In this document: one piece after another, positions 52,832 to 61,453 of the stretch
Position numbering within the stretch: the first letter of the stretch is position 1
Layout: each line of letters begins with the position of its first letter
NCBI GenBank assembly: GCA_003134785.1
Contig: PLCN01000019.1
Span: 124,001-188,000 of the forward strand
DNA: 64,000 nucleotides
Source: Spartobacteria bacterium
GTDB taxonomy: Bacteria > Verrucomicrobiota > Verrucomicrobiia > Chthoniobacterales > UBA10450
Direction: 5' to 3'
Program-made: the position numbers and the translations under genes
The notes under the pieces: model-generated
The model's database searches: none
Told to the model about the DNA's origin: nothing
What the model saw: only the letters and a program-made list of their open reading frames with translations

Positions 52832-54613
52832 ATGTACCGGACCCACCATTGCAACGAACTTCGCAAAAGCGACATCGGCCGAACGGCAATGCTCGCTGGA
52901 TGGGTCCACGTTCGGCGCGATCACGGCGGCGTTATCTTCATCGATCTGCGCGATCGTGAAGGCTTGACCCAGGTTGTCTTCCGCCCGGAGGAAAATGCTG
53001 ACCTCGCCACTCAGGCGCATCATCTGCGGCACGAAGACGTGATTGAAGTGGAAGGCAAAGTGTCCGCCCGCGTGCCGGGAACGGAAAACGCGAAGCTCCC
53101 CACCGGCGACATCGAACTCGTCCCCAACCAGTTGCGGATCCTGAATCGCGCGGACGTTCTTCCGTTCCCGCTCGATGCCGAAGGAACCAACGAAGATCTG
53201 CGCTTGAGCTATCGCTACTTCGATCTGCGCCGGCCACAGATGACGCGCAATCTGCGATTACGGCATAAGGTCACGAAAGCCACCCGCGATTTTCTCGATG
53301 AAAAAGGATTCCTTGAGATCGAGACGCCGATCCTGTCCAAAAGCACGCCGGAAGGCGCCCGCGATTTCCTGGTTCCGAGCCGCCTGATCAAAGGAAAATT
53401 CTACGCGCTGCCCCAAGCGCCCCAGCAATACAAGCAGTTGCTCATGGTGGGCGGGATCGAAAAATATTTTCAGATCGCGAAATGTTTCCGCGATGAAGAT
53501 CTGCGCGCCGACCGTCAACCCGAGTTTACCCAGATCGACATCGAAGCATCGTTCGTTGTCCCTGATGACATTTTCCTCCTGACCGAGGGATTACTGGCGG
53601 CGGTTTTTCGCGCATCGCGGAACGTGGAAATCCCCACGCCGTTTCCGCGCCTGACCTACGCGCAAGCGATGGATGAATTCGGAAGCGACAAACCCGACCG
53701 GCGCTTCGGCATGCATCTGACGGATCTCGCGGATACTTTCCGCTCGAGTTCTTTCAAGATGTTTCGCGGTGCGCTGGATGCCGGCGGCGCGGTCAAAGCG
53801 ATCAACGCGAAAAATTTCGCGAGCCTCACCATTGGACAAAGTGACGAGCTGACCGCGATGGCAAAACAGTACGGCGCCAAGGGACTCGCCTTCATCAAAG
53901 TGGAAAGCGGCGAGTGGAAATCGCCCATCGTAAAATTCTTTAGCGAAGCGGAGACGGAAGCGCTGCGCTCGAAACTGCATGTCGAAGAGGGCGACCTCAT
54001 TTTGTTCGCGGCCGATAAATGGGAGGTCGTTTGCGAAGTGCTGGGTCGGATTCGATGCCGCATTGCCGAAATGCAGCAGCTGACTGTTGGCTCCGACCAG
54101 CTCGACTTTCTCTGGGTCACCGATTTTCCGCTCATGGCTTTCAGCGCCGAGGAAAACAAATGGAACGCGGTGCATCACCCGTTTACCCGGCCAAAGGATG
54201 AAGACATCGCGAAACTCGAAGCGCAGGAATTCCGCGAGGTGCGCGCGCAAGCGTACGATGTCGTCTTGAACGGCGTGGAGCTGGGCGGAGGCAGCATTCG
54301 GATTCACGAACCGGATTTGCAGGCGAAAATTTTCGCCGCGCTGGGCGTGAGCGAGGAAGACCAGCAGGCCATGTTCGGACATATGTTGCGCGCCTTCCGC
54401 CTGGGCGCTCCGCCGCACGGCGGCATCGCACTCGGTCTCGATCGAATCGTGATGTTGATCTGTGGCGAAGAGAGCATCCGCGAAGTGATGGCCTTCCCGA
54501 AAAATAACCGCGGCATCGATTTGATGTCGCATTCGCCAAGCGACGTCGATCAACGCCAGCTTCGAGATTTGGGAATCAAGCTGACGGGGGAGCAGCCGCC
54601 TTCGGCAAATTGA
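52832..54613 (+). CDS. aspS: Aspartyl-tRNA synthetase
   Basis: 593 residues, full length for bacterial AspRS. An OB-fold (MLAGWVHVRRDHGGVIFIDL) precedes the class II core: FLEIETPILSKSTPEGARDF, FALPQAPQQYKQL-like segment YALPQAPQQYKQLLM, CFRDEDLRADRQPEFTQID (motif 2) and GIALGLDRIVMLICG (motif 3). The bacterial GAD insertion occurs at about 290-420. It charges tRNA-Asp; some lineages also charge tRNA-Asn, which cannot be told here. Confidence 0.97.
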   Translation: MYRTHHCNELRKSDIGRTAMLAGWVHVRRDHGGVIFIDLRDREGLTQVVFRPEENADLATQAHHLRHEDVIEVEGKVSARVPGTENAKLPTGDIELVPNQLRILNRADVLPFPLDAEGTNEDLRLSYRYFDLRRPQMTRNLRLRHKVTKATRDFLDEKGFLEIETPILSKSTPEGARDFLVPSRLIKGKFYALPQAPQQYKQLLMVGGIEKYFQIAKCFRDEDLRADRQPEFTQIDIEASFVVPDDIFLLTEGLLAAVFRASRNVEIPTPFPRLTYAQAMDEFGSDKPDRRFGMHLTDLADTFRSSSFKMFRGALDAGGAVKAINAKNFASLTIGQSDELTAMAKQYGAKGLAFIKVESGEWKSPIVKFFSEAETEALRSKLHVEEGDLILFAADKWEVVCEVLGRIRCRIAEMQQLTVGSDQLDFLWVTDFPLMAFSAEENKWNAVHHPFTRPKDEDIAKLEAQEFREVRAQAYDVVLNGVELGGGSIRIHEPDLQAKIFAALGVSEEDQQAMFGHMLRAFRLGAPPHGGIALGLDRIVMLICGEESIREVMAFPKNNRGIDLMSHSPSDVDQRQLRDLGIKLTGEQPPSAN

Positions 54614-54616
54614 CCG

Positions 54617-56290
54617 CTAACTTTGCGGAGTAACCGATCTAACGTGAGCCTCTGCGGCAGCGATCTGGCTCTGCGGCGTGCGGAAGAGGATGCTGATGGC
54701 AAGGGTGACGACGCAGCCTACGAAGACGAACCAGGGCCACGCGATTTTCGGCCACCACTCGGGCATGAACCAGCCGAAATTCCATTCGGCGGGCACGATC
54801 TTCCCGGTGAAGAGAGCAAGGAAATCAAAAGCGGGAATGGTGACTTTGCACAAGACGAGGACTGAGCTGATGCCGACGATCATGGCCACCACATTGACGC
54901 CGTCGCGACCGCGGCCGCGGGTCAGCATTCCCAAAAGGAAAACTGCGAGCAATGCTCCGTAGGTGTAGCCCAGGATCCCGATCGCGATGGGAATGATGGT
55001 GAGCTTTGCGTCGTGCAGGACCGCGTTGGCCGCCACAGTCGCGACGATGATCATGAGAATTCCGAAAACGCCCGTCGATATCCTGGCGGCGCGAATGGAC
55101 TGACGATCGGTCGCCCCGGGAAGAATATACGGAAGGTAAAAATCTTTCGTGAAACTGGTCGCCAGCGCATTCAGGGCGGCGGATGTGGAACCCATCATGG
55201 TGGCAAAGACACCGGCAATGATCAGGCCGCGAAAGACTACCGGCATTTCGTGCACGATGTAGTGGCCGAAGATTTCGTTATCCGAGGCGGGCATCGTCGC
55301 GCCTGGAACGACTGAGTAGTAAACCGAAAGGAGAATGCCCACGGTCAGGAACGCCATCGCGATCGGCAAATCCATCACGCCGCTCAGAATTAGCGAGAGT
55401 TGAGACTTCCGGTAATTGGGCGCGGTCAGCATCCGTTGAACGCTATCCTGATCGGTGCCGTGAGTTGCCATTGTTACCAAGGTGGAACCGATGAACGCGG
55501 CAAACAGAGTGTAAGGTTCTTCTAACATCGCTTTCATGGCCGCGCCAAAGGGCAGCTCGGAATTCCAACCGGTTTGGAGAAATTTGACGTTACTCAGCCC
55601 GCCAAGGTTCTCCTTTACCGTATCGAAACCTCCGGGAATGTGCCGAAGCAGCAGGAAAATCGCGAAGATCACGGCGCTGAACATCAGCACGACCTGGATC
55701 AGGTCCGTCCACACGACCGCTTTGATTCCGCCGACCGCGGTATAAACCGTAGTGATAATGGTGACGAAAATGATGCCCCAGACATAGGTATTCAAACTCA
55801 CCGGCAGTGACGGGAAAAGATAACGCCAGATAACCACCATGATCGCGCCGCCGAGGTAGAGCCGGACGCCGATTCCCAGCACGCGGGTGAAAAGGAAAAT
55901 CCCGCTGGCCATGTTCTTAGTCTTGGTGCCGAAGCGGACGGTGAGAAATTCGTAAACGCTTTGAACCCGATAATCGTAGTACGGTTTGATGAAGGTGAAG
56001 GCGACTACGATGCGCGCCAGGATCGTGCCGATAACGAGCTGGCCGTAGAAGTAACCCCGCGTCTTGAAACCTTCGGCGGGCGTGCCCAGAAAAGTCGCGG
56101 CGCTGGTTTCCGCCGCGATGATCGAGCCCAGAACGGCCCACCACGGAATCGACCGGCCGCCGAGCGCGAAATCCTGGAGGTTCTTATTTCGCCGGCCGGC
56201 CCACAGACCCAGCGCAACAATGCCAAAGAAATAGGCGAGCAGAACTACCGTGTCGATCAGCAGCCGCGAGTTGAAAACGGTGTCGGGCAT
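54617..56290 (-). CDS. Sodium:solute symporter family protein
   Basis: 557 residues from the ATG at 56290 (MPDTVFNSRLLID); a longer frame reads back into repeat DNA. About 14 hydrophobic helices, beginning VVLLAYFFGIVALGLWAG. SSS marks: FALGGRSIPWWAVLGSIIAAETSAATFLGTPAEG, SGIFLFTRVLGIGVRLYLGG, VYTAVGGIKAVVWTDLIQ and GTDQDSVQRMLTAPNYRKSQ. It couples sodium entry to uptake of a sugar, amino acid or organic acid. The substrate is not readable. It converges with aspS (3-bp gap). Confidence 0.88.
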   Translation of the reverse strand: MPDTVFNSRLLIDTVVLLAYFFGIVALGLWAGRRNKNLQDFALGGRSIPWWAVLGSIIAAETSAATFLGTPAEGFKTRGYFYGQLVIGTILARIVVAFTFIKPYYDYRVQSVYEFLTVRFGTKTKNMASGIFLFTRVLGIGVRLYLGGAIMVVIWRYLFPSLPVSLNTYVWGIIFVTIITTVYTAVGGIKAVVWTDLIQVVLMFSAVIFAIFLLLRHIPGGFDTVKENLGGLSNVKFLQTGWNSELPFGAAMKAMLEEPYTLFAAFIGSTLVTMATHGTDQDSVQRMLTAPNYRKSQLSLILSGVMDLPIAMAFLTVGILLSVYYSVVPGATMPASDNEIFGHYIVHEMPVVFRGLIIAGVFATMMGSTSAALNALATSFTKDFYLPYILPGATDRQSIRAARISTGVFGILMIIVATVAANAVLHDAKLTIIPIAIGILGYTYGALLAVFLLGMLTRGRGRDGVNVVAMIVGISSVLVLCKVTIPAFDFLALFTGKIVPAEWNFGWFMPEWWPKIAWPWFVFVGCVVTLAISILFRTPQSQIAAAEAHVRSVTPQS

Positions 56291-56330
56291 TACGTCGTTT
56301 AGCTTCCAGAAATTGGCCGGAGCGCAAAGC

Positions 56331-56648
56331 GGTTTTTCTGAGCCACGGATAAACACGGATTTACACAGATAAGGCCTGGGCCACCGCGCTTGTTGTTGCG
56401 CCAACTACATCCGTGTTTCATCCGTGTTAATCTGTGGCTCAATCCGATGAACCTTCAGCAAACGACAGCGATCGATTTCGATCTCGCGCGGTTTTTCTGA
56501 GCCACGGATAAACACGGATTTACACAGATAAGGCCTGGGCCGCCGCGCTTGTTGTTGCGCCAACTACATCCGTGTTTCATCCGTGTTAATCTGTGGCTCA
56601 ATCCGATGAACCTTCAGCAAACGACAGCGATCGATTTCGATCTCGCGC
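56331..56648. repeat. 159-bp tandem duplication spanning the glycosylase start
   Basis: The unit 56331-56489 repeats at 56490-56648 with one change seen (GCCACCGCGC to GCCGCCGCGC). Each unit holds an inverted repeat (TGAGCCACGGATAAACACGGA ... TCCGTGTTAATCTGTGGCTCA type arms) and the beginning of the glycosylase gene (MNLQQTTAIDFDLAR). The first copy stops after 17 codons (RFF*); the second continues into the full gene. Confidence 0.9.
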
Positions 56649-57484
56649 GGACGCTTGATTCGGGCCAGGTCTTCCATTGGGAAATCTGTGGCGATGGTTT
56701 TGCGGGAGCGATCGGCGAGCAGAGCGTTTATGTGAAACAGCGGGACGACCAGCTCCTTTATGCCGGCGCGACCGCAGGAGTAATACAAGACTATTTCGCG
56801 CTCGATCATCCGCTCCGGGAGATTTGCCGATCGTTCCCCGACGATCCGGCAATGGGCGCGGCGCGGGATTTTTGCGCGGGTCTGCGAATCATGCGGCAGC
56901 CGCGCTGGGAATGCCTGGCCACGTTCATTACCTCATCGATGAAACAGGTGGCGCACATTCGTCAGATCTCGCGAACCTTGCGCACCCGGTATGGCGAGCG
57001 CCGACGCATTCGCGATTGCGAAGTGCATTCGTTTCCCACTGCGTGCCGGATCGCGAAACTCACCGAGCAAAATTTGCGTGCATGCGCCCTCGGCTATCGC
57101 GCGAAAAATCTGCTGGCGACGGCGCGCCTCGTTGCCTCCGGCGATGCCGATATCGAAGAATGGAGCGAGCTTTCCGACGAATCATTGCGAGTGCGCCTGT
57201 GCGAGCTGCCTGGCGTGGGCGCAAAGGTTGCTAATTGTGTGATGCTGTTTGCTTATGAGCGGTTGAGGGCGTTTCCGATCGATGTCTGGATCGAGCGCGT
57301 CCTGAAGCAAAAATACTTTCCTCGGAAACGAAAAGTGACCGCGGCGCAATTACGCGCCTTCTGCGAGACCTACTTCGGAGAACACGGTGGTTATGCGCAG
57401 CAATATTTGTTTCATCATGCTCGAAAGGGCGGAGCCGCTTCCCGCGTCGCCGCGAAACGGAAGCCGGGGGGCGCCGGTTGTTAG
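56606..57484 (+). CDS. OGG1-type 8-oxoguanine/HhH-GPD DNA glycosylase
   Basis: 292 residues from the ATG at 56606 (MNLQQTTAIDFDLARTLDSG), which lies in the second copy of a 159-bp tandem duplication. A TTG start at 56549 would add 19 unlikely residues. The N-terminal half (GQVFHWEICGDGFAGAIGEQ) matches the OGG_N domain. The HhH-GPD motif is ELPGVGAKVANCVML with catalytic Lys207 and FPIDVWIERVL with Asp226. It removes oxidised purines and nicks the DNA. The upstream truncated copy could produce a 17-residue peptide. Confidence 0.88.
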   Translation: MNLQQTTAIDFDLARTLDSGQVFHWEICGDGFAGAIGEQSVYVKQRDDQLLYAGATAGVIQDYFALDHPLREICRSFPDDPAMGAARDFCAGLRIMRQPRWECLATFITSSMKQVAHIRQISRTLRTRYGERRRIRDCEVHSFPTACRIAKLTEQNLRACALGYRAKNLLATARLVASGDADIEEWSELSDESLRVRLCELPGVGAKVANCVMLFAYERLRAFPIDVWIERVLKQKYFPRKRKVTAAQLRAFCETYFGEHGGYAQQYLFHHARKGGAASRVAAKRKPGGAGC

Positions 57485-57581
57485 GCCGTTTGATGTGCGA
57501 TATGATCCGGCCAATTGGAGAGTTCTTAATTGCAGGCCAAAGTATCGTTGAGCAACCGTCGACCCTGAGCGGTCTCACTGA

Positions 57582-58637
57582 ATGATGGAACAAACAAAAG
57601 AGCGCCGGAAGATCGGGTTGGCGATTCTGATTTCGCTCTTTCTGCATCTGGCAGTCGGATTCTCGCTCGCGGCTTTCGGCAGTGCCTTCACCCCCGCCCT
57701 TCCGCTTGAGGACAAACCGGTCGAGCTGACCTTTGTCGATTTGTCCACACAGGCGCCACCGTCCACGCCGAAGGACCCGCCGTTCATGGAAACCGCGCCG
57801 GACAAGGAATCGGTGGAGAAGCCAAAAGACCAGACCTTCGAATCGAACGCCAACTCCATCGCCGCGAGCAAACTTCCGGCAACGGGCGACGCTCCGTTGC
57901 CAACCCAGGATGGCAAGGATCGTCCCGTCGTTAATCTCGAGACGCAGCAATTTTCCCTGCCGACCGATGGTTCGAAGCCGCAGCCAGAAACGCAACCAAG
58001 TGTCGCGCCAGAATCAAAGCCCACTCCAGCGTTGACCCCCGCGCCAAGCGCCAGACCTTTGGAAACGCCAAAGGCGAAACCGAGCGTGCCACCCATCTCC
58101 ACGCCGGAGCCCGAGCAGTTCGCGATGTTAACGTCAACACCGCCCCCCCCAATCAAGGCGCCGGATGATGTCGAGCCTTCTGCGCCGCCCGTGGTCAGCG
58201 CTTCCGCGCCGCCACCTGCGCCGAGACCGAAACCGGAAGTGGCGGCTTCCAATTATCAGGCGCAAAAACAGGAAACCCGGATTAGCGGGCGCCTAACCAC
58301 GCGCGGCCCCTCCTCAGTGAACGCAGTGGGAACGCCGCTCGGCCGCTACCAGAAAGCGGTCTCGGACGCGATCGGTTCGCGGTGGTATTATTATATGAAT
58401 TCGAAAATGGACCTGATCAGCATCGGCACGGCGCACATCGAGGCGGAAGTGGACGCTAAAGGGCACGTGCAAAAGTTGCGGGTGGTCTCGAATAATGCGA
58501 ACGAAGCTTTCGCCAACATCTGCTTGCAATCATTTCAGGAAGCGCACATTCCTCCCATTCCGCCTGACCTGATCGCGACCTTGCCCGACGGCAGAATGCC
58601 CGTGGATTTTTCCTTTACCGCCTACGCCAATCAATGA
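57582..58637 (+). CDS. TonB/TolA-like periplasmic spanning protein
   Basis: 351 residues. A short cytoplasmic part leads into the helix IGLAILISLFLHLAVGFSLA with a His typical of TonB/TolA. Residues about 45-240 are Pro/Lys/Glu/Ser-rich and disordered. The C-terminal domain (RYQKAVSDAIGSRWYYYMNS, AHIEAEVDAKGHVQKLRVVS, IPPIPPDLIATLPDGRMPVD) fits TonB/TolA. It starts a four-gene group with ExbB/TolQ, ExbD/TolR and peptide deformylase. It may be the TolA/TonB of a Tol-Pal or second Ton system; no pal or tolB is nearby. Confidence 0.78.
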   Translation: MMEQTKERRKIGLAILISLFLHLAVGFSLAAFGSAFTPALPLEDKPVELTFVDLSTQAPPSTPKDPPFMETAPDKESVEKPKDQTFESNANSIAASKLPATGDAPLPTQDGKDRPVVNLETQQFSLPTDGSKPQPETQPSVAPESKPTPALTPAPSARPLETPKAKPSVPPISTPEPEQFAMLTSTPPPPIKAPDDVEPSAPPVVSASAPPPAPRPKPEVAASNYQAQKQETRISGRLTTRGPSSVNAVGTPLGRYQKAVSDAIGSRWYYYMNSKMDLISIGTAHIEAEVDAKGHVQKLRVVSNNANEAFANICLQSFQEAHIPPIPPDLIATLPDGRMPVDFSFTAYANQ

Positions 58638-58659
58638 TTTCCGAATCCTCCCGCTGACC

Positions 58660-59349
58660 ATGACCGAAACACTCCAGACCATGGTGAACTTTTTCACCAG
58701 AGGCGGCCTCTTTATGTGGCCGCTGCTGGCCTGCTCCATCGTCACCGTCACGGCAATCGTTTTGAGCGTGCTGACTTTGCGCGAGAAAAAAGTTTTGCCG
58801 CTGGTGATTGAGAGCGAAATCGAGCGGCTGGTTCCCGGCGGGAGCGCGGAACGGTTGATGCGGATCGTGAACGACGACAATTCCTCGCTCGCCCGGATCA
58901 CGCGCGTGGCGTTGCAGCATATGCGCTGGCCGCGTTCCGAGAACATCGAGTTCGCGCAAACGAAAGCGCGCGCGGAATTGGTGCGGCTCGAGCGGGGGCT
59001 GATCGTGCTCGAAGTGGTCACCGGCATCGCGCCGCTCATCGGTTTGATCGGCACCGTTTCGGGACTGGTGCAGGTTTTTTCTGGACTGGGCCTGAGCAGC
59101 GGAGCGGCGGATACCAAAGCCGTGGCGCTGGGCATCTCGATGGCGCTGAATTGCACGATCTTCGGGCTCTCGATCGCCGTGCCGAGCCTGATCGGTTTCA
59201 GTTATTTTTCGAAAAAGGTCGAAGTGCTGTCAGTCCAGATGGAATCGACCGTCTCGGATTTGATCGCCAAGTGTTATTACGGCCGCACCGGCAACGAGGA
59301 GGCTCGGCCATTGCGCTCCACGATGCCGGCGAGCGCCCCAGTCGCGTGA
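58660..59349 (+). CDS. MotA/TolQ/ExbB proton channel protein
   Basis: 229 residues with three helices. MVNFFTRGGLFMWPLLACSI opens it; the hallmark LEVVTGIAPLIGLIGTVSGLVQVF is present, then SMALNCTIFGLSIAVPSLI. It is shorter than the ExbB at 42134 and lacks the Pro-rich leader. It forms a pentameric stator with the ExbD/TolR downstream. Confidence 0.9.
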   Translation: MTETLQTMVNFFTRGGLFMWPLLACSIVTVTAIVLSVLTLREKKVLPLVIESEIERLVPGGSAERLMRIVNDDNSSLARITRVALQHMRWPRSENIEFAQTKARAELVRLERGLIVLEVVTGIAPLIGLIGTVSGLVQVFSGLGLSSGAADTKAVALGISMALNCTIFGLSIAVPSLIGFSYFSKKVEVLSVQMESTVSDLIAKCYYGRTGNEEARPLRSTMPASAPVA

Positions 59350-59371
59350 CGCGCCCGCCGGTTTTGTCCCG

Positions 59372-59779
59372 ATGAAGATCGCAGTGCGGAAAAGGCGGGC
59401 GCCCTCCATCATCATCGTCTCGCTGGTCGATATCCTGACGATCCTGCTCATTTTTTTCGTCGTCTCGACCACCTTCAAAAAGGATCAGCCAGAAGTTCAG
59501 ATTAATCTTCCGGAATCAAAGACCGCGGCGAATGCGGCGGCTGAGCTCGAGCACGCGATCGTGAGCGTGAACGAAAACGATGAGATCCGGCTCGACGGCC
59601 AGGTGATCAACGTGGAAGAGCTGGAAACTTCCGTGAAGAATCTGCCGCCGGCGCGAAAATCAGCGCTCGCCTTGCAGGCCGACAAGAAAGCTTCGTTCGG
59701 CACGATTATTAGAGTGATGGATGCGTTGAAGTTGGCGGGGGTGAAGAATCTTCCAGCGTTCACGCGCGGCGAGAAATGA
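59372..59779 (+). CDS. ExbD/TolR family protein
   Basis: 135 residues. The single helix IIIVSLVDILTILLIFFVVSTTF contains the conserved Asp. The periplasmic domain DQPEVQINLPESKTA ... RVMDALKLAGVKNLP is typical. It pairs with the upstream TolQ/ExbB. Its stop overlaps the def start by four bases (ATGA), so peptide deformylase is co-translated with the system. Confidence 0.9.
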   Translation: MKIAVRKRRAPSIIIVSLVDILTILLIFFVVSTTFKKDQPEVQINLPESKTAANAAAELEHAIVSVNENDEIRLDGQVINVEELETSVKNLPPARKSALALQADKKASFGTIIRVMDALKLAGVKNLPAFTRGEK

Positions 59780-60336
59780 GATTGCCGATTAAGAAATACG
59801 GCGACCCGATTCTGCGCGCGAAAGGGAAACGCATCGAGGAAGTGGACGAACGCATTCGGTCGCTCGCCGCCGACATGTTGGAGACGATGCACGCCGCCAA
59901 TGGCGTCGGCCTCGCCGCCCAACAGGTGGGCGCCGCGCTGCAACTCACCGTGCTGGATGTTTCGCAGGTCGAAGATCGACCGAGCACGCTGAAGTTGAAT
60001 GGAAAGAAAGTTGATCCCGCCACCGCGATGCCGCTCGTCCTGCTCAATCCGAAAGTGCGTCTGCACGAAGAGATGGACTCGGGGAACGAAGGCTGCCTCA
60101 GTTTTCCCGACATCAATGCCGAGATCGATCGCGCCATTTCGGTCGAAGTCGAAGCCGAGACGCTCGAGGGCGAAAAGGTCCGGATCGAAGCCGCGGGATT
60201 ACTCTCACGTGCGCTGCAACATGAAGTCGATCATCTCAACGGCATTCTGTTCATTGATCGGATGAGTTCCGTCGCGAAGGCGAGTCTCGCGAGCAGGCTG
60301 AAGCGCTTGCAGCGAGAGACCGGGGAGCAGATGTAG
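59776..60336 (+). CDS. def: Peptide deformylase
   Basis: 186 residues. The three active-site motifs are present: NGVGLAAQQVG (motif 1), NEGCLSFP (motif 2 with the metal Cys) and HEVDHLNGILFIDR (motif 3, HExxH). The enzyme removes the formyl group from initiator Met. The start overlaps the exbD/tolR gene by four bases. A convergent hairpin follows the stop. Confidence 0.96.
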   Translation: MRLPIKKYGDPILRAKGKRIEEVDERIRSLAADMLETMHAANGVGLAAQQVGAALQLTVLDVSQVEDRPSTLKLNGKKVDPATAMPLVLLNPKVRLHEEMDSGNEGCLSFPDINAEIDRAISVEVEAETLEGEKVRIEAAGLLSRALQHEVDHLNGILFIDRMSSVAKASLASRLKRLQRETGEQM

Positions 60337-60361
60337 AGGCGCTTGGCACAAGCGCCTCTAC
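60333..60361. terminator. Convergent hairpin between def and the minus-strand gene
   Basis: GTAGAGGCGCTTG and CAAGCGCCTCTAC are exact 13-base arms around GCA, between two converging genes. It could end both transcripts. The GTAG/CTAC ends make a REP element equally likely. Confidence 0.6.
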
Positions 60362-60362
60362 A

Positions 60363-60926
60363 TTAGATCGCCTTGTAGGTCACCGTGATGCTGCGGAACA
60401 CCATCGGATCCCGTTGGGCGGAAAAATAGAACAGCTCCAGCATCGTGCCGCCGACGATCCATTGATAGCCCACCAAGGTCTGGATCACATCGGAGTCCGT
60501 ATCACGCGAGCGCGAGACCAATTTCCCGGTGCCGAACTTCGCGTCGAAATAACGGCGGATCTCTCCCATCCGATCGTTGAAACGCTCGATGCTCCAATCC
60601 GGATATTCGTACTGCAGCTCCACCTCGACGAGATATCCTTCCTTGAAGGTGAAGAGCGTCCGCTTGAGGCCTGGTTGCACCAGTCCCTCGACGGTCCAAA
60701 CATCGCGTTTTTCTTTGCGTTCCTTCGAGACGATCTTAGCCTTCGCTCCCAAAAGAACTGTTTCGACCTTCGTCATCGAATCGTTCCAATGGAACCCGAA
60801 CGGCGGCGGGATGTCGTCCACCGCCAGCGCGGGGATGACAGAAGCAAATAATGCGAGCGCAACCGCTAGAAAAATCCGCACCTGGCCCGCTCTGTTCCTG
60901 ATGTTGCGGGAAAAATTGGAAGGCAT
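60363..60926 (-). CDS. Secreted protein of unknown function
   Basis: 187 residues from the ATG at 60926 (MPSNFSRNIRNRAG). A signal peptide RIFLAVALALFASVIPALA is followed by PPPFGFHWNDSMTKVETVLLGA, a pattern seen in small periplasmic proteins. The rest is beta-rich: RTLFTFKEGYLVEVELQYEY, then RRYFDAKFGTGKLVSRSRDT and FRSITVTYKAI. No named family recognised. Confidence 0.65.
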   Translation of the reverse strand: MPSNFSRNIRNRAGQVRIFLAVALALFASVIPALAVDDIPPPFGFHWNDSMTKVETVLLGAKAKIVSKERKEKRDVWTVEGLVQPGLKRTLFTFKEGYLVEVELQYEYPDWSIERFNDRMGEIRRYFDAKFGTGKLVSRSRDTDSDVIQTLVGYQWIVGGTMLELFYFSAQRDPMVFRSITVTYKAI

Positions 60927-61453
60927 TTCACGAGTCGCGATGAACCAGACGATCGCGAATTCGGCAGCAACGTTGCGCGTGCGAGAGGGTTGGGTCAACT
61001 CCGCGCGCAGGTCGTCCAAGTGTGCATCCGCGAGAACGCGCGTTGCGATTTTTCGTCAAGAATTTTTTGAATCGCGGATGAAAATAAAGTTCAGCTTTTT
61101 GCTTGTCGCATCTTTTTGCTGTTTCTAATCTCAAGCCGCTGGCAAAGAGCAAACCGAGCTGGTGTTAATAAGATGTGAACAGTTTTGCCCCGTTGCCAAG
61201 AACTAGAATGAGTATAACACCCGCCAGAGCGACCGCCTCGAAACGCGCTCGTTTGCTTGTCTCTGCTTCGCGCTCTCCGCACTCAGGCGCGGATCCCGTT
61301 TTTCCCTCGTATTTTGCAAATTCGGTGCGGATTTGCCCCGGAAGCTTCACCGCACGCATCCTGAGAGAAGGCCTCCCCGAATTATCTTTTACCTCGCAAT
61401 TTTCGCTCCCGCCCCTCGCGCGGGAGGTTGTTTAACGCTGTTAACAAGTCGGT
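60927..61453. other. Origin-proximal intergenic region upstream of dnaA
   Basis: 527 bases without a supported gene, the longest gene-free stretch apart from 1673-2236. AT-rich tracts occur at 61075-61180 (AAAATAAAGTTCAGCTTTTT, TGTTAATAAGATGTGAACAG) and just before the start codon (GTTTAACGCTGTTAACAAG). TGTGAACA at 61174 resembles a DnaA box (TGTTCACA on the other strand). Placement next to dnaA makes it an origin candidate. Confidence 0.45.

Noticed and set aside
61165-61359. Minus-strand 64-codon frame ending in a transmembrane-like segment (VALAGVILILVLGNG)
   Set aside because: It lies in the probable origin region, has no good ribosome site, and overlaps other open frames. I could not support it as a gene.
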